The position numbers were made by a program, and so were the translations under genes. Shown piece by piece: positions 17,757 to 27,511 of a stretch of 64,000 nucleotides of DNA. Source of the DNA: JBMORL01 sp049322335 (GTDB taxonomy: Bacteria; Bacteroidota; Bacteroidia; Flavobacteriales_D; UBA2798). Numbering within the stretch: position 1 is the stretch's first letter; the number at the start of each line of letters is the position of its first letter. Location of the stretch: positions 78,709 to 142,708 of the forward strand of contig JBMORL010000037.1 in the NCBI GenBank assembly GCA_049322335.1, in the 5' to 3' direction. Under the pieces are notes generated by a model. That model worked only from the letters and a program-made list of their open reading frames with translations. It was not told the origin of the DNA and ran no database searches.

Positions 17757-20700
17757 TTACCTCATCAGGTACATTTTTCCAAATCCTTTTTTGAAATGCG
17801 CATCGGCACCGCTTTCACGTTTTTCGATGTCTTCGCCATTAATTTTTGCAATCACGCGATACAGGTAAACCCCATTGGCCAGCCGGTCGCCAAACTCATC
17901 GGTTCCGTCCCAGTAATAATCGGTGATATTTCTTCCAATGCGCAATGTTCCCAGTTCGTCCATACCGATTTCTTTTACCACTTTCCCTGTAATAGTCATG
18001 ATCTGTATATTCATAAACTCCGGCAATTCGCTACCCGTTAGTGTGAATACAAAATGAGTTTTGGTAGTGAAGGGATTCGGGTAATTCATGATTTCTGTTA
18101 TAGTGGAAGCATTCACCACTTCAAAATCGATGGTATAGGTTTTATCGGTGGCAAAACCAGCTGTTCCCGACAGGTTGCCGGTTTTATCTGAAGCCTGGAT
18201 CAGCAATGTGTATTTTCCATCAGCAAGTAACCGGGGGTTATATTGAATTTTGAATTTATCCTGTGGTCCCGTGGAAGGCGTATAGATGAGTTGTTGCACC
18301 CCGCTTTCCCAGAAGTAAACACGATCCTGGTTTCCGGCCGGATCGGTAAGATAAACTGCAAATGAAGCAGTATCTTCATCCGAATCCATCACCAGCCAGG
18401 GGTTTTCGTCATTCAGGGTAATAAAAATCTCAGGATTAGGACTCACAATATCTCCATTGAGAATGTGAATTCCGTCAAAAGTCACATCAAGTATCGGGTT
18501 GGTGATATCACGGTTGACATAAAACGGCACCTGTGCAAAATTATTGAAGTGATATTGTTCGGGCTGATCGTAAACTGAAAAGGTGATAAAAGAAGGATCG
18601 GGGTTTACTTCTATCCAGATACTGTTGAGTCCTCCATACCCTTTGGTGGAAAAAGTGATGGTATCGAGGAGAATTTCTCCCGAACGAAGGGAATCCTGCC
18701 GCGGATAGGAAATATAATTTTTCACCCGGTTTTCGTCTTCAATCCAGTAAAATACAAGTAAGCTGTCCATGTCGTACTCACTGATATTTTCAACAGCAAT
18801 GGCAAACGACATATCCTGGCCTTCATCCAAACTATCGGTAAGCGCACTTACGTAGAAACCGAGGTTACTGTTTACCGCTGCTTCAGGAACGGGAGTATAA
18901 ACCAACTGCCATCTTTTGGTTTGGGCAGGGGTAAAAAAAGCTGTGTCTTTAAACCAGCCTTTTAATTTCACATAGGGATAGGTATTGGCATCCACCAATG
19001 GGTTAAGGTCAATAATGGAATCAAGTGAAGTAAATAATGTATCTACCAGCACTTGTTCTGTACCACCGGCTGTAATACCAATTACTGATAGCCGCGCTGT
19101 ATCGGTAGACACCGGTGAATCTACCGTTTCCTGCTGCCAGTAAAGCGATTCCCATTTGGCTGCCGGTCCCGCTGTTTCTGATGTCATACTACCGATATAA
19201 TCAAAACCAAAAAGCGAATCGGTCAATGAAATAAACGAACCTATCGAATCGCCAATAACCACTTTTGTTTGCGAGGGGTCGCCTACACGTGCCAAAACTA
19301 TGAATGGAGCATTAGGTCTTCCGGCATAAATGCTGTCTGCACCCAATGAACTGAACATCGTATACATTTGTGGCGTCCATTGTGAATAATCAGCATACAA
19401 CCAGGTATAAATCAACACATAGTGCCCATCAGGTATTTTATTATTCACCATACTTACCAGTGAATCCAATTGTTCGGGAACACTTGGCTCCTGATCGAAA
19501 ATAAAAAACTTTTCCACCCTGGCGCGGCAACTACCACATCCATTGTTTTTATTTCCAAACTGGTGATCAGGATTTACCATTACACAGGTACACGACCAGT
19601 CTGTTGTTGGGCAATTATAGGTACCCCACGATTCAAGGGAAATGGGATCTATTACGCCTACATGAATAGCAGGATAAGTCGACCCACACCCACTATAATC
19701 CTGCAAATCATTATCCAGATACCAGTTCGTTCCATAAAACTCTGAACTATTTGTTGCGTTCCCAAAAACATTACAATCAATCCTCCTGATATTGGGATTC
19801 CATGTCCATCCTTTATTTATTGTATCATAATTTAACGTTTGATGATAATTTCCTTCAAACTGGTCGAAGTGCGCCTGCCCCCATCCCGTTAGGTTATTGA
19901 TATATTGAAATGAACTTTCCAGCCAGTAATACACCGAACTATCGGGAGACACACGCCAGAAATACACCGTGCTGTCGGTAAATATCAGGGGATCGGGAGT
20001 CGAATTGGCGAGCAACCAGTTGGCGGCAGTGGCTTCCACTACTCCGCCACCTGAATTCACTACCTGGTAGTGCAATGCCGGGCTGTTGAATTTTGAAGAC
20101 GTATCAATTTCAAAACGATAATTCGTTACCGGGGCCAGCGCATTTAAAGTAGAAGCTTTAAAGGTAATGGCGCTATCGGGCACAATAGCAAATTCGTAAG
20201 GATAAACCGGTGCAACGGCATTGGAGTTAATGAAGAAAGTAGTGCTGGTAATATTATTACCCAGTTCATCATAATGTTCATCCACAAAATCAGGAATGTC
20301 CACCGATACATCAAATGTATTTATTCCAACAGCAATATTGTGCTGCACAGGAACACGAAATACAATTGTATCTTTAAACAGGCTACGCAACAAGGTTTGA
20401 GTATACAGCGAATCCGCACCATTGGGAAAACCGCGTCTTAATTCTACAATGATGGTATCGCTGGTAGCTTTTCCGATATTGGTAACGATCACATTTACGT
20501 TCATGGAATCATCAGCCAGCGTAATGGTAGTGGGTTCGAAGAAAATATCCTGTTGTCGTACTACCAGTTCAGGGGCCATGTGATAATGTAACTTCAATGC
20601 AGGATCGCCATGCAAAGTTACCTGTGTACAGGCATTTTCAAGCGGAATGAAGTCGGTTTGAGTATATTGAGAAGAGTCGATAGCCAGCACCACTTGCTCC

Positions 20701-22970
20701 CCAACACTTTTTCCATAATTGTACCAGCTGAATTGTTTATACAGATAAGATGAATAAGTATACAGCGGGCCTGTAAATCCAAGTTTTACGGAAGCTAAAA
20801 ATCCTATAACCCCTTTATTGGAAATTAAAGTGAATTTTTCGCTGGCACTAACCTTCTGCGTGGGATCTGATGGCGTGGGTTGATGTATATCTCCGGTATA
20901 ACAGGCATTACCTATGAGAAACGGATATTTTCCATTGCCGTTAGTCCAGTTTTGAGGTTCATCCAGGTTTTGGTCAAATCCCGATACGCTGGAGTGTCCG
21001 AAAAACGTCATCAGCGCAGTTCCGTTTTCGATATTGTTCATCACCTCATCATATTCAATGGGATTGATGGGTTGTGAAGATGTTTTTGCAAACGTATTAA
21101 TGTCTGCACCAAACAATGTATCTTCAATATATCTTCCGAATCCGTACAGGAATGACTGAAACAATATTTGTTCGGATGTATTGGAACCGCCACTGAAATG
21201 CATTACCCGCTTCATCCATTCTTTATCTTCAATAGTATAGGGTGTATTGGGATCCTGCAATGCTTCATACTGGATCATTTTATTCAGGTAGTCGGTTACT
21301 TCCTGTGGTGAAACAGCCGACAATCTGCCGGTGGGAATAGCAGGGCGCAAACCGTTACCTGCCAAACCGGCTGTAATCAGGTTATCGCTGCACGGATAGC
21401 CGTAGCTGGGAACAAGGTTATTCTGAAAGTTGGTTACATCTTTTCTTGATCCTTCATAACCTCCTTCGTTGGCATCGCGGATAGATTTACCCATAAGAAA
21501 TAAAAACCTGGGATTAGTAGGCCATTCATCCATCATATCCTTACAAAATCTTCTGAAAGCAATACCGTGTTTCTGAATTCCGCCACCGTACTGGTGATAC
21601 AGTTCTTCAGCATTTACCACTACTGTGTTATGCGAACCACCTGCTATTGATGCGCGGTAACCGGAATAATTGGTGGCTTCTGTCATCAGCGAAGGATGAG
21701 TGATAATGATATAGGCATCACTTATATCCATTCCGGGATAATTCGTAAATCCTCCGTTACCATTCACCGCGTTAAGTTGTGTAACCTGGATAAGGTCGGA
21801 TGCTGAATTATAAAAGCACCGCGCGTTAATACCGGAATTGTGATTGGGAATAATAGCTTCGTATACCGCACCATTGAGTGTAAGCGGTATTCGTTTTACC
21901 GTATCTGTTATATCATATAAATTGTATCCGGGCCCGCCTGCAAAACCATTGAGTGAAAGCCGGGTTTTACTTTCAGAAGAATTGAAAGGAACAAACATTT
22001 CCATAGATAAGGCTCCACCCATGTTATTGGAATGCGGATAAATAATCGTAGTAGAAAAAACCGACTGGTAATCGGTTGCCACGCCCAGGTCGGTAACAAT
22101 TTCGTAATAAACAGCTGTGGTAACTCCTAAATCAGTATTGGGAACTGTAAATGTTGTTTTAATGTGCTTATATCCCCTGAACGTTGTATCGTAAGCAATA
22201 GTGGAAGAGGGGCCGTATTTAATACGGAGGTGATGATTGGGGTCTGTACTTAGTGGTGTTGATGCATACGATGCTCCTGCTGAAGAAGTAAATACGGTGG
22301 CATCGGGTGCTCCCACACCGCTATAATAGCCGGGTGTACTCATTGCATACGAAAATGTATATCCGCCATAGGCGACACCATTTACCGGTTCGGCTGCCCA
22401 CCCTTCTGCAGTACGTAAAAAACTGGAAGAAGCTCCGTTTACCTGCTCTCCGAAAAGATAATAATTCGATTCTTTATAATAATTCTTTTTCCACCACCAG
22501 TTGACGGTTGTATAGGAGCTGTAATTAGTATCGGTCTCCACCACCATTCTGCGATTGGTAAGAGAGGAATTCCAGGTGAGGTAATAACAAATGGTATCAT
22601 TCACCAAACTATAATACATATCGGGCATGGCTCCGGTGCTGTCATACACAAGACTGTCCAGCCACGCATCATTTTTATCCGCATAAAATTCGATGTAATC
22701 AGTAGGATCAAATACATTGTCCTGTTCGCCTTCTACGTGGATATACAATTCTTTTTCGCGGCCGAATACCTGGAAATTTTTTGGGTTGATAGTGGATACA
22801 TCAATACCGGCAGCTACCATGGTATTGTAATCAATGCGATGAATACCGCTTCGGATTACCTGGAAATAATAATACTTCTGTCCATACACGATCCATTCAT
22901 TTCCGTTGGTTTGTGCAAACCCGGAGTACGTTAGTAAAGAAAATAAAAGGATGTGGTAGATTTTCCTCAT
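17757..22970 (-). CDS. Giant C25 (gingipain/PorU-type) cysteine peptidase family protein
   Basis: Exported protein of 1737 residues. A signal peptide (ending TYSGFAQ) is followed by a PorU-like N-terminal domain (YYYFQVIRSGIHRIDYNTM), then a C25 peptidase domain at about 440-810. The catalytic pair is visible: His659 in MTFFGHSS and Cys690 in IGNACYTGD, 31 residues apart as expected for gingipain-type folds. Several Ig-like/CARDB-like beta domains follow. The C-terminus has a sorting-like domain (IMNYPNPFTTKTHFVF, DGTDEFGDRLANGVYLYRV). PorU sortases are usually near 1100-1300 residues, so this is either an enlarged PorU or a related surface peptidase. Its ATG overlaps the PorV-like gene stop by 4 bases. 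Confidence 0.85.
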   Translation of the reverse strand: MRKIYHILLFSLLTYSGFAQTNGNEWIVYGQKYYYFQVIRSGIHRIDYNTMVAAGIDVSTINPKNFQVFGREKELYIHVEGEQDNVFDPTDYIEFYADKNDAWLDSLVYDSTGAMPDMYYSLVNDTICYYLTWNSSLTNRRMVVETDTNYSSYTTVNWWWKKNYYKESNYYLFGEQVNGASSSFLRTAEGWAAEPVNGVAYGGYTFSYAMSTPGYYSGVGAPDATVFTSSAGASYASTPLSTDPNHHLRIKYGPSSTIAYDTTFRGYKHIKTTFTVPNTDLGVTTAVYYEIVTDLGVATDYQSVFSTTIIYPHSNNMGGALSMEMFVPFNSSESKTRLSLNGFAGGPGYNLYDITDTVKRIPLTLNGAVYEAIIPNHNSGINARCFYNSASDLIQVTQLNAVNGNGGFTNYPGMDISDAYIIITHPSLMTEATNYSGYRASIAGGSHNTVVVNAEELYHQYGGGIQKHGIAFRRFCKDMMDEWPTNPRFLFLMGKSIRDANEGGYEGSRKDVTNFQNNLVPSYGYPCSDNLITAGLAGNGLRPAIPTGRLSAVSPQEVTDYLNKMIQYEALQDPNTPYTIEDKEWMKRVMHFSGGSNTSEQILFQSFLYGFGRYIEDTLFGADINTFAKTSSQPINPIEYDEVMNNIENGTALMTFFGHSSVSGFDQNLDEPQNWTNGNGKYPFLIGNACYTGDIHQPTPSDPTQKVSASEKFTLISNKGVIGFLASVKLGFTGPLYTYSSYLYKQFSWYNYGKSVGEQVVLAIDSSQYTQTDFIPLENACTQVTLHGDPALKLHYHMAPELVVRQQDIFFEPTTITLADDSMNVNVIVTNIGKATSDTIIVELRRGFPNGADSLYTQTLLRSLFKDTIVFRVPVQHNIAVGINTFDVSVDIPDFVDEHYDELGNNITSTTFFINSNAVAPVYPYEFAIVPDSAITFKASTLNALAPVTNYRFEIDTSSKFNSPALHYQVVNSGGGVVEATAANWLLANSTPDPLIFTDSTVYFWRVSPDSSVYYWLESSFQYINNLTGWGQAHFDQFEGNYHQTLNYDTINKGWTWNPNIRRIDCNVFGNATNSSEFYGTNWYLDNDLQDYSGCGSTYPAIHVGVIDPISLESWGTYNCPTTDWSCTCVMVNPDHQFGNKNNGCGSCRARVEKFFIFDQEPSVPEQLDSLVSMVNNKIPDGHYVLIYTWLYADYSQWTPQMYTMFSSLGADSIYAGRPNAPFIVLARVGDPSQTKVVIGDSIGSFISLTDSLFGFDYIGSMTSETAGPAAKWESLYWQQETVDSPVSTDTARLSVIGITAGGTEQVLVDTLFTSLDSIIDLNPLVDANTYPYVKLKGWFKDTAFFTPAQTKRWQLVYTPVPEAAVNSNLGFYVSALTDSLDEGQDMSFAIAVENISEYDMDSLLVFYWIEDENRVKNYISYPRQDSLRSGEILLDTITFSTKGYGGLNSIWIEVNPDPSFITFSVYDQPEQYHFNNFAQVPFYVNRDITNPILDVTFDGIHILNGDIVSPNPEIFITLNDENPWLVMDSDEDTASFAVYLTDPAGNQDRVYFWESGVQQLIYTPSTGPQDKFKIQYNPRLLADGKYTLLIQASDKTGNLSGTAGFATDKTYTIDFEVVNASTITEIMNYPNPFTTKTHFVFTLTGSELPEFMNIQIMTITGKVVKEIGMDELGTLRIGRNITDYYWDGTDEFGDRLANGVYLYRVIAKINGEDIEKRESGADAHFKKGFGKMYLMR

Positions 22971-24046
22971 GAGCCCCCGTTTTTGGAAATATCAAACTTC
23001 AGTGAGAAAATATTGGAATACAGTGCCACCGACTGGTCGCCAATATCGGTAAGGGCATAATCCAGCGAAATGCGTTTTATTTTCAATCCTACACCGATGT
23101 TGGGCTGAAAAATGGTGGATTGGGTGTTATCAATTTCTGTCACCTTCTGAATATTTCCCAAACCGGCACGCAGGAAAACGATGTTTTTAAATCCTGCCTC
23201 AAGCCCCATGTGCGGATCAATGCTCATGAAATTGGATTTGATGAGTACATTTCGTTTTCCGTCAAAGGTCATATCAAGGTCAACTTCTCCCATCAGTGTA
23301 AATTTTTCACCCAGCTTAAAATTTCTTCCGGCACCCAGCAGCAACCGGGGCAACGTTAGTTCGGTGGAATTTTCGGGAATTTCATTTCCTGTAATGGCGA
23401 AAGTATTGATCATCTCTTCCGAAAGATCATAACTCCAGGCGTTGAATGTAGTGGTGATATCGCGTGCCATAGCCCCAAATAACCATTCTTTGTATTTATA
23501 CTGTGCCGAAACATCCAGCCCGAATCCCCACGACTTTCCGAAATCGCCCACTTTACGGTGAACGATCTTGAAATTTCCACCTACGGTTAGTCCTTCAATT
23601 CCCAGTTTGCGGGCATAGGAAGCGATAAAGGCATAATCAGCCGCGCTGAAAGTGGTGATGCGGTCGTAATCAATATTTCCGTTGGCATCAATCAGTTCGG
23701 TGGTATTGGGAATATCGTCCACCCCAAACCGGATAATCGAAATTCCGAATGCGCTCGATGAATCAATTTTTTTAGCCACAGAACCGTAGTCGTATTTGGC
23801 AATACCGGCAAAATATTCGGCATGCATGAGTCCTACCTGGAGGTCTTGACCCAATCCCATCAACCCTGCCGGGTTCCAGTAGCCGGAGGTAACGTCATTT
23901 ACCGATCCGATAACGGAGTTAGACATCGACAACGAACGGGCACCAACGCCAATGGCCAGGAATTCGTTGCTGTATTTGGGCGCCTGTGCCATAAGGCCGG
24001 AGGCGTTTATAACGAGCGTAAGTGAGCAGATGATAAGTTTCTTCAT
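22967..24046 (-). CDS. PorV/PorQ-family outer-membrane barrel
   Basis: Outer-membrane protein of 359 residues in the FadL-like PorV/PorQ family of the type IX secretion system. The signal peptide (ending NASGLMAQ) is followed by the family opening FLAIGVGARSLSMSNSV and SGYWNPAGLMGL, then repeated barrel strands. PorV shuttles cargo from the translocon to the PorU sortase. The 4-base overlap with the downstream C25 gene strongly suggests that these two products act together, as PorU and PorV do, but PorQ-like assignment is equally compatible. Confidence 0.85.
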   Translation of the reverse strand: MKKLIICSLTLVINASGLMAQAPKYSNEFLAIGVGARSLSMSNSVIGSVNDVTSGYWNPAGLMGLGQDLQVGLMHAEYFAGIAKYDYGSVAKKIDSSSAFGISIIRFGVDDIPNTTELIDANGNIDYDRITTFSAADYAFIASYARKLGIEGLTVGGNFKIVHRKVGDFGKSWGFGLDVSAQYKYKEWLFGAMARDITTTFNAWSYDLSEEMINTFAITGNEIPENSTELTLPRLLLGAGRNFKLGEKFTLMGEVDLDMTFDGKRNVLIKSNFMSIDPHMGLEAGFKNIVFLRAGLGNIQKVTEIDNTQSTIFQPNIGVGLKIKRISLDYALTDIGDQSVALYSNIFSLKFDISKNGGS

Positions 24047-24163
24047 GTGTCAGGTAAAAATACGGTTTTTGGTGAATAATTCAATACGTGGAAAAGCCGG
24101 TTTATTACCACCAATAACTGAATATAAGACGAAAAATTGCGCCCGCAGGTTCCTTTTTCTGGC

Positions 24164-24171
24164 TATTTTTG
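24164..24171 (+). promoter_or_regulatory. -7 box of pssA, near-leaderless start
   Basis: TATTTTTG six bases before the pssA ATG at 24178, followed by GTGACCA. The same box-plus-GTGACC arrangement appears at the TetR gene (29154). Confidence 0.55.
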
Positions 24172-24177
24172 TGACCA

Positions 24178-25098
24178 ATGAACCGCATTATAGGACTTAT
24201 ACCCCATTTGTTCACCCTCGGCAACCTGCTGTGCGGGTGTTTGGCTATCAAATATGCGTTTGAATGGGATCTTGTGATGGCCGCTTACCTCGTTGGCATT
24301 GCGGCAGTTCTCGATTTTTTTGACGGGTTTCTGGCAAGATTGCTGAAAGTGAGCGGTGACCTCGGCAAGCAACTCGACTCACTGGCCGATGTGGTGAGTT
24401 TTGGCGTGGTGCCGGGGGTGGTGATGTTTCAATATTTGAAGTTTACAGCTTATCAGGATTTAGAATATCCAGTAAATGAAACTGATTATGAAGTATGGTA
24501 TTTTTACATTTCATTTTTGATACCGCTTTTTTCAGCATTCAGATTAGCGAAATTCAATATTGATGAAAGGCAGTCTAGTGGTTTTTTAGGATTACCAACA
24601 CCAGCCAATGCCATTTTCTTTTGTTCAATACCATTGATTTTTGCTTTTTATTCATCATCAATGAATGACATCACTCCAAAAAGGTTATTAGAAGGAGATT
24701 ATTCTATAAGGTACTGTGGGGAGAACAAAAATATCATAGAGGATAATTTTCATAAAGTAATTTCATGCGGGTATTTAGAAACCAACTCTTTTATGGAAAA
24801 AGAATTCCAATTAAAACAACTAAAAAAATACACAAATGAATCGTTAAACACCGAATTGCTTACTAATACAAAACTATTACTTATTTTAATTATTATCTTC
24901 TCCCTCCTCCTCGTCTCCAATCTCCCCCTTTTCGCTCTTAAATTCAAAAATTTTGGATGGGCGGATAATAAGATACGCTATATTTTTGTTGTTATCTCGC
25001 TGGCGATGTTGATAATATTGCAACTCGTGGCTATTCCATTTATTATACTTTTGTACATCGTTTTATCGGTACTGAACCATTACATTTTCAAATTATAA
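24178..25098 (+). CDS. pssA: CDP-diacylglycerol-serine O-phosphatidyltransferase with an inserted loop
   Basis: Integral membrane enzyme making phosphatidylserine, the precursor of phosphatidylethanolamine. The CDP-alcohol phosphotransferase motif DGxxAR-x8-GxxxDxxxD is complete (DGFLARLLKVSGDLGKQLD, then SLAD). The family is usually about 235 residues; this one has 306. The excess is a hydrophilic stretch of about 70 residues between GLPTPANAIFFCSIPLIFAF and LFALKFKNFGW, two segments that are normally close. The middle of the gene is also more AT-rich than its ends. The enzyme core looks intact. Confidence 0.92.
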   Translation: MNRIIGLIPHLFTLGNLLCGCLAIKYAFEWDLVMAAYLVGIAAVLDFFDGFLARLLKVSGDLGKQLDSLADVVSFGVVPGVVMFQYLKFTAYQDLEYPVNETDYEVWYFYISFLIPLFSAFRLAKFNIDERQSSGFLGLPTPANAIFFCSIPLIFAFYSSSMNDITPKRLLEGDYSIRYCGENKNIIEDNFHKVISCGYLETNSFMEKEFQLKQLKKYTNESLNTELLTNTKLLLILIIIFSLLLVSNLPLFALKFKNFGWADNKIRYIFVVISLAMLIILQLVAIPFIILLYIVLSVLNHYIFKL

Positions 25099-25101
25099 AA
25101 C

Positions 25102-25353
25102 ATGAAGTTCAAAGCAGAAATTGACGTAATGCCCCACGAAGCACTACTGGATCCCCAGGGAAAAGCAGTAAGCAACAGCATGAAAAATCTTAACCTTCCG
25201 GAAATTACAGGAGTGAGAATCGGAAAACACATTACTCTTGTTGTGGATGCCGGAACAAAAGCCGATGCTGAAAAAAAAGTGGATGATGCCTGTAAGAAGT
25301 TACTTTGCAACCCGATTATGGAAGGGTATAAGTTTACGGTGAAAGAAGCTTAA
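25102..25353 (+). CDS. purS: Phosphoribosylformylglycinamidine synthase subunit PurS
   Basis: An 83-residue protein that bridges PurL and PurQ in the FGAM synthase complex. It shows the family layout KFKAEIDVMPHEALLDPQGKA, GVRIGKHITLVVD and CKKLLCNPIMEGYKF. It lies 3 bases after pssA, so the two are probably co-transcribed. purL and purQ are not in the window. Confidence 0.93.
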   Translation: MKFKAEIDVMPHEALLDPQGKAVSNSMKNLNLPEITGVRIGKHITLVVDAGTKADAEKKVDDACKKLLCNPIMEGYKFTVKEA

Positions 25354-25360
25354 GAGAGAT

Positions 25361-25548
25361 GTTAGATGTTAGATGTTAGATGTTAGACTTGCCACCACGC
25401 CAGTGCGCGTGGCAAGCTGCGCTTTAGCGTGGTGTTTTTCTGACTTCGTCAGAAAAACAGAGATAAAAATTTCAGATTCTTACATCTTCCTATCTGCATT
25501 TGTCTAAAATCTAATGTCTCTCCGTCTAAAATCTTTCCGTCTTACATC
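25361..25548. repeat. Intergenic repeat block with hairpins
   Basis: Four tandem copies of a GATGTTA heptamer (25361-25387) are followed by CACCACGC (25393-25400) paired with GCGTGGTG (25427-25434). A perfect hairpin TTTTTCTGAC/GTCAGAAAAA comes next (25435-25457). A rough inverse of the opening repeat (TCTAATGTCTCTC, TCTTACATCTC) closes the block just before the DAHP synthase stop. The hairpin could end transcription from both convergent genes; the flanking inverted heptamers resemble a degenerate mobile repeat. Confidence 0.6.
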
Positions 25549-26706
25549 TCATTTCAATTTCGGCTTTTGATTCATCACCGATGTTTGTCTTTTGATAGAT
25601 TCTTTGTGAATAAGCTCAAGGTATTTTTTCAGAAAATCATCGCTTAATCCCAGCACTTTCCCCAATGAAGATCGTGTATTAAGAATTTCTTCCCAGCGTT
25701 TTAACTGAAGAATGGTAACGTTGTTATCGCGTTTGTATTCCCCTATTTTTTCGGCCACATCCATTCGTGTAGAAATATACTGAACAATCGCTTCATCAAT
25801 TTTATCGATCTCGGCCCGGAGTTCTTCCAGTTTACTGGAAAATTCAATGTCTTCGTTATTCTTTTCCCGCACTACTAACTGGCCAAGGATTTCAGCTAAT
25901 TGCACAGGCGTAACCTGTTGCTGTGCATCGCTCCAGGCTTCATCGGGACAAATATGACTTTCAATCATCAGTCCCGAAAAATCGAGGTCTAATGCTTTTT
26001 GAGCTACTTCCTGGATAGTATCCCTCCGGCCGCAGATATGGCTGGGATCGCAGATAATATCCAGTTCCGGGATCAGCGTTTTCAGTTCAATGGGAATTTC
26101 CCACATCGGTGCATTGCGGTAGTGTTTTTTTTCCATCGAAGAAAATCCGCGGTGAATGGCAGCTATGCGTTTTATTCCTGTTTTATTGATTCGTTCCAGC
26201 GCACCGATCCATAATTGCAAATCGGCATTTACCGGGTTTTTTACGAAAACAGGAATATCTGTTCCTTCCAGCGCATCCGCAATTTCCTGAACGGAAAAAG
26301 GATTTACGGTAGTCCGCGCCCCGATCCATAAAATATCAATTCCTGCTTTCAGCGCTTCTTCCACATGCTCGGCATTAGCCACTTCGGTGGATGTAAGCAG
26401 TCCGTTTTCTATTCCTGCTGTTTTCAACCATTGCAAACCCGGCTTTCCCACACCCTCAAACATATTAGGCCTCGTGCGGGGCTTCCATATTCCTGCACGA
26501 ATAATTTGTATTCCCGTCTGCTTCAGCTTACGGATGGTATTGAACAATTGCTCCTCCGTCTCCGCACTACAAGGCCCGCTGATGATCAGCGGCCTTTTAT
26601 AACCCGGAAACCAGTCTTTAAGCGGAATGATATCTAATTTAACACTCATCTTTCTGCCTGCAAATTTACCTTCTTTTCCGCTCACCTGTATGTTCATTTT
26701 TTCCAC
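25549..26706 (-). CDS. Bifunctional DAHP synthase / chorismate mutase
   Basis: A 385-residue fusion catalysing the first step of the shikimate pathway and the chorismate-to-prephenate branch step. Residues 35-270 are a KDSA-like DAHP synthase (IISGPCSAETEEQ, RAGIWKPRTRPN, WIGARTTVNPF, PVFVKNPVN, DPSHICGRRD). Residues about 290-370 are an AroQ chorismate mutase (LEELRAEIDKIDEAIVQYI, RMDVAEKIGEYK). This fusion order is typical of Bacteroidota. ATGs at 26706, 26697 and 26649 are all possible; homology begins at the last, MSVKLDIIPL. Confidence 0.92.
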   Translation of the reverse strand: MEKMNIQVSGKEGKFAGRKMSVKLDIIPLKDWFPGYKRPLIISGPCSAETEEQLFNTIRKLKQTGIQIIRAGIWKPRTRPNMFEGVGKPGLQWLKTAGIENGLLTSTEVANAEHVEEALKAGIDILWIGARTTVNPFSVQEIADALEGTDIPVFVKNPVNADLQLWIGALERINKTGIKRIAAIHRGFSSMEKKHYRNAPMWEIPIELKTLIPELDIICDPSHICGRRDTIQEVAQKALDLDFSGLMIESHICPDEAWSDAQQQVTPVQLAEILGQLVVREKNNEDIEFSSKLEELRAEIDKIDEAIVQYISTRMDVAEKIGEYKRDNNVTILQLKRWEEILNTRSSLGKVLGLSDDFLKKYLELIHKESIKRQTSVMNQKPKLK

Positions 26707-26834
26707 TAAAAACAGGCATTTGCCCTATTTGTTCGGCTTTAGGGAAAATGTTTTTCCCAATGAAAATCGTTTTTGTCGTTTGTTGGATGAAAAAGCGACT
26801 TACAATAAACTGTTTTTATTATTCATTCTCTCAT

Positions 26835-26842
26835 TACCTTTG
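26835..26842 (+). promoter_or_regulatory. -7 box of the APS/PAPS reductase gene
   Basis: TACCTTTG four bases before the ATG at 26847, the same near-leaderless geometry as at purK and pssA. Confidence 0.5.
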
Positions 26843-26846
26843 CTGC

Positions 26847-27497
26847 ATGACTCCGGAAGAAATAAAAATACAGATAGAAAAATATAAGGCTGAAGGAAAA
26901 AAGCTTTTTGCCACTTCTTCTTTCCAGACACACAGCATTCCCATGCTGCATATTCTTTCCATTATCGACAAAACAATTCCTGTTTTATTCATTAATACCG
27001 GTTTTCATTTTCCCGAAACATTAAAATTCCGCGACCAGGTGAAATCGTTACTGGGAATAAATATCGTTGACGCACGTTCACTGGTGTCAAGAAATCTTCA
27101 GAAAAACGCATCCGGGAATTTTTATTTCACGTCTGATCCCGATTACTGTTGTTTCCTGAATAAAACCCAACCGGTGGAACCATTTCTGGCAGAATACGAT
27201 GTGTGGATAAACGGAATCCGTGGCGACCAAAATGCTAACCGCAAAAACATGAAAGTGGAACAGGATGCGCCATTCGGATCCAAACGTTTTCACCCGATGC
27301 TCGACTGGTCGAATAAAATGATTTATGACTACATCACGGAAAATAATTTACCCAAACATCCGCTCGAATTCCAGGGCTACCTGAGTATTGGTTGCGAACC
27401 CTGCACAAGAAAAATGTCGCTGGAAAACGATCGCAGCGGAAGATGGTTTGGATTGAATAAAACAGAGTGTGGATTGCATACGGATCTGGTGAAATGA
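26847..27497 (+). CDS. cysH: Assimilatory adenylyl-sulfate (APS/PAPS) reductase
   Basis: Thioredoxin-dependent reductase of 216 residues that reduces activated sulfate to sulfite. Iron-sulfur ligands of the APS-reductase type are present: Cys101-Cys102 (PDYCCFLNK) and Cys183/Cys186 (GCEPCTRK), with the catalytic Cys208 in the C-terminal KTECGLH. The N-terminal P-loop-like region keeps ATSSFQTHS and FINTGFHFPET. The CC...CxxC pattern points to APS rather than PAPS as substrate. The frame is open 33 codons upstream, but homology begins at the ATG at 26847. No other sulfate genes adjoin it. Confidence 0.9.
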   Translation: MTPEEIKIQIEKYKAEGKKLFATSSFQTHSIPMLHILSIIDKTIPVLFINTGFHFPETLKFRDQVKSLLGINIVDARSLVSRNLQKNASGNFYFTSDPDYCCFLNKTQPVEPFLAEYDVWINGIRGDQNANRKNMKVEQDAPFGSKRFHPMLDWSNKMIYDYITENNLPKHPLEFQGYLSIGCEPCTRKMSLENDRSGRWFGLNKTECGLHTDLVK

Positions 27498-27511
27498 GGC
27501 AACAGGCAAAA

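Noticed and set aside
25361..25390. Tandem GATGTTA copies as a possible CRISPR or iteron array
   Set aside because: The unit is 7 bases with no spacers and no cas or rep gene nearby; it is a simple tandem repeat.
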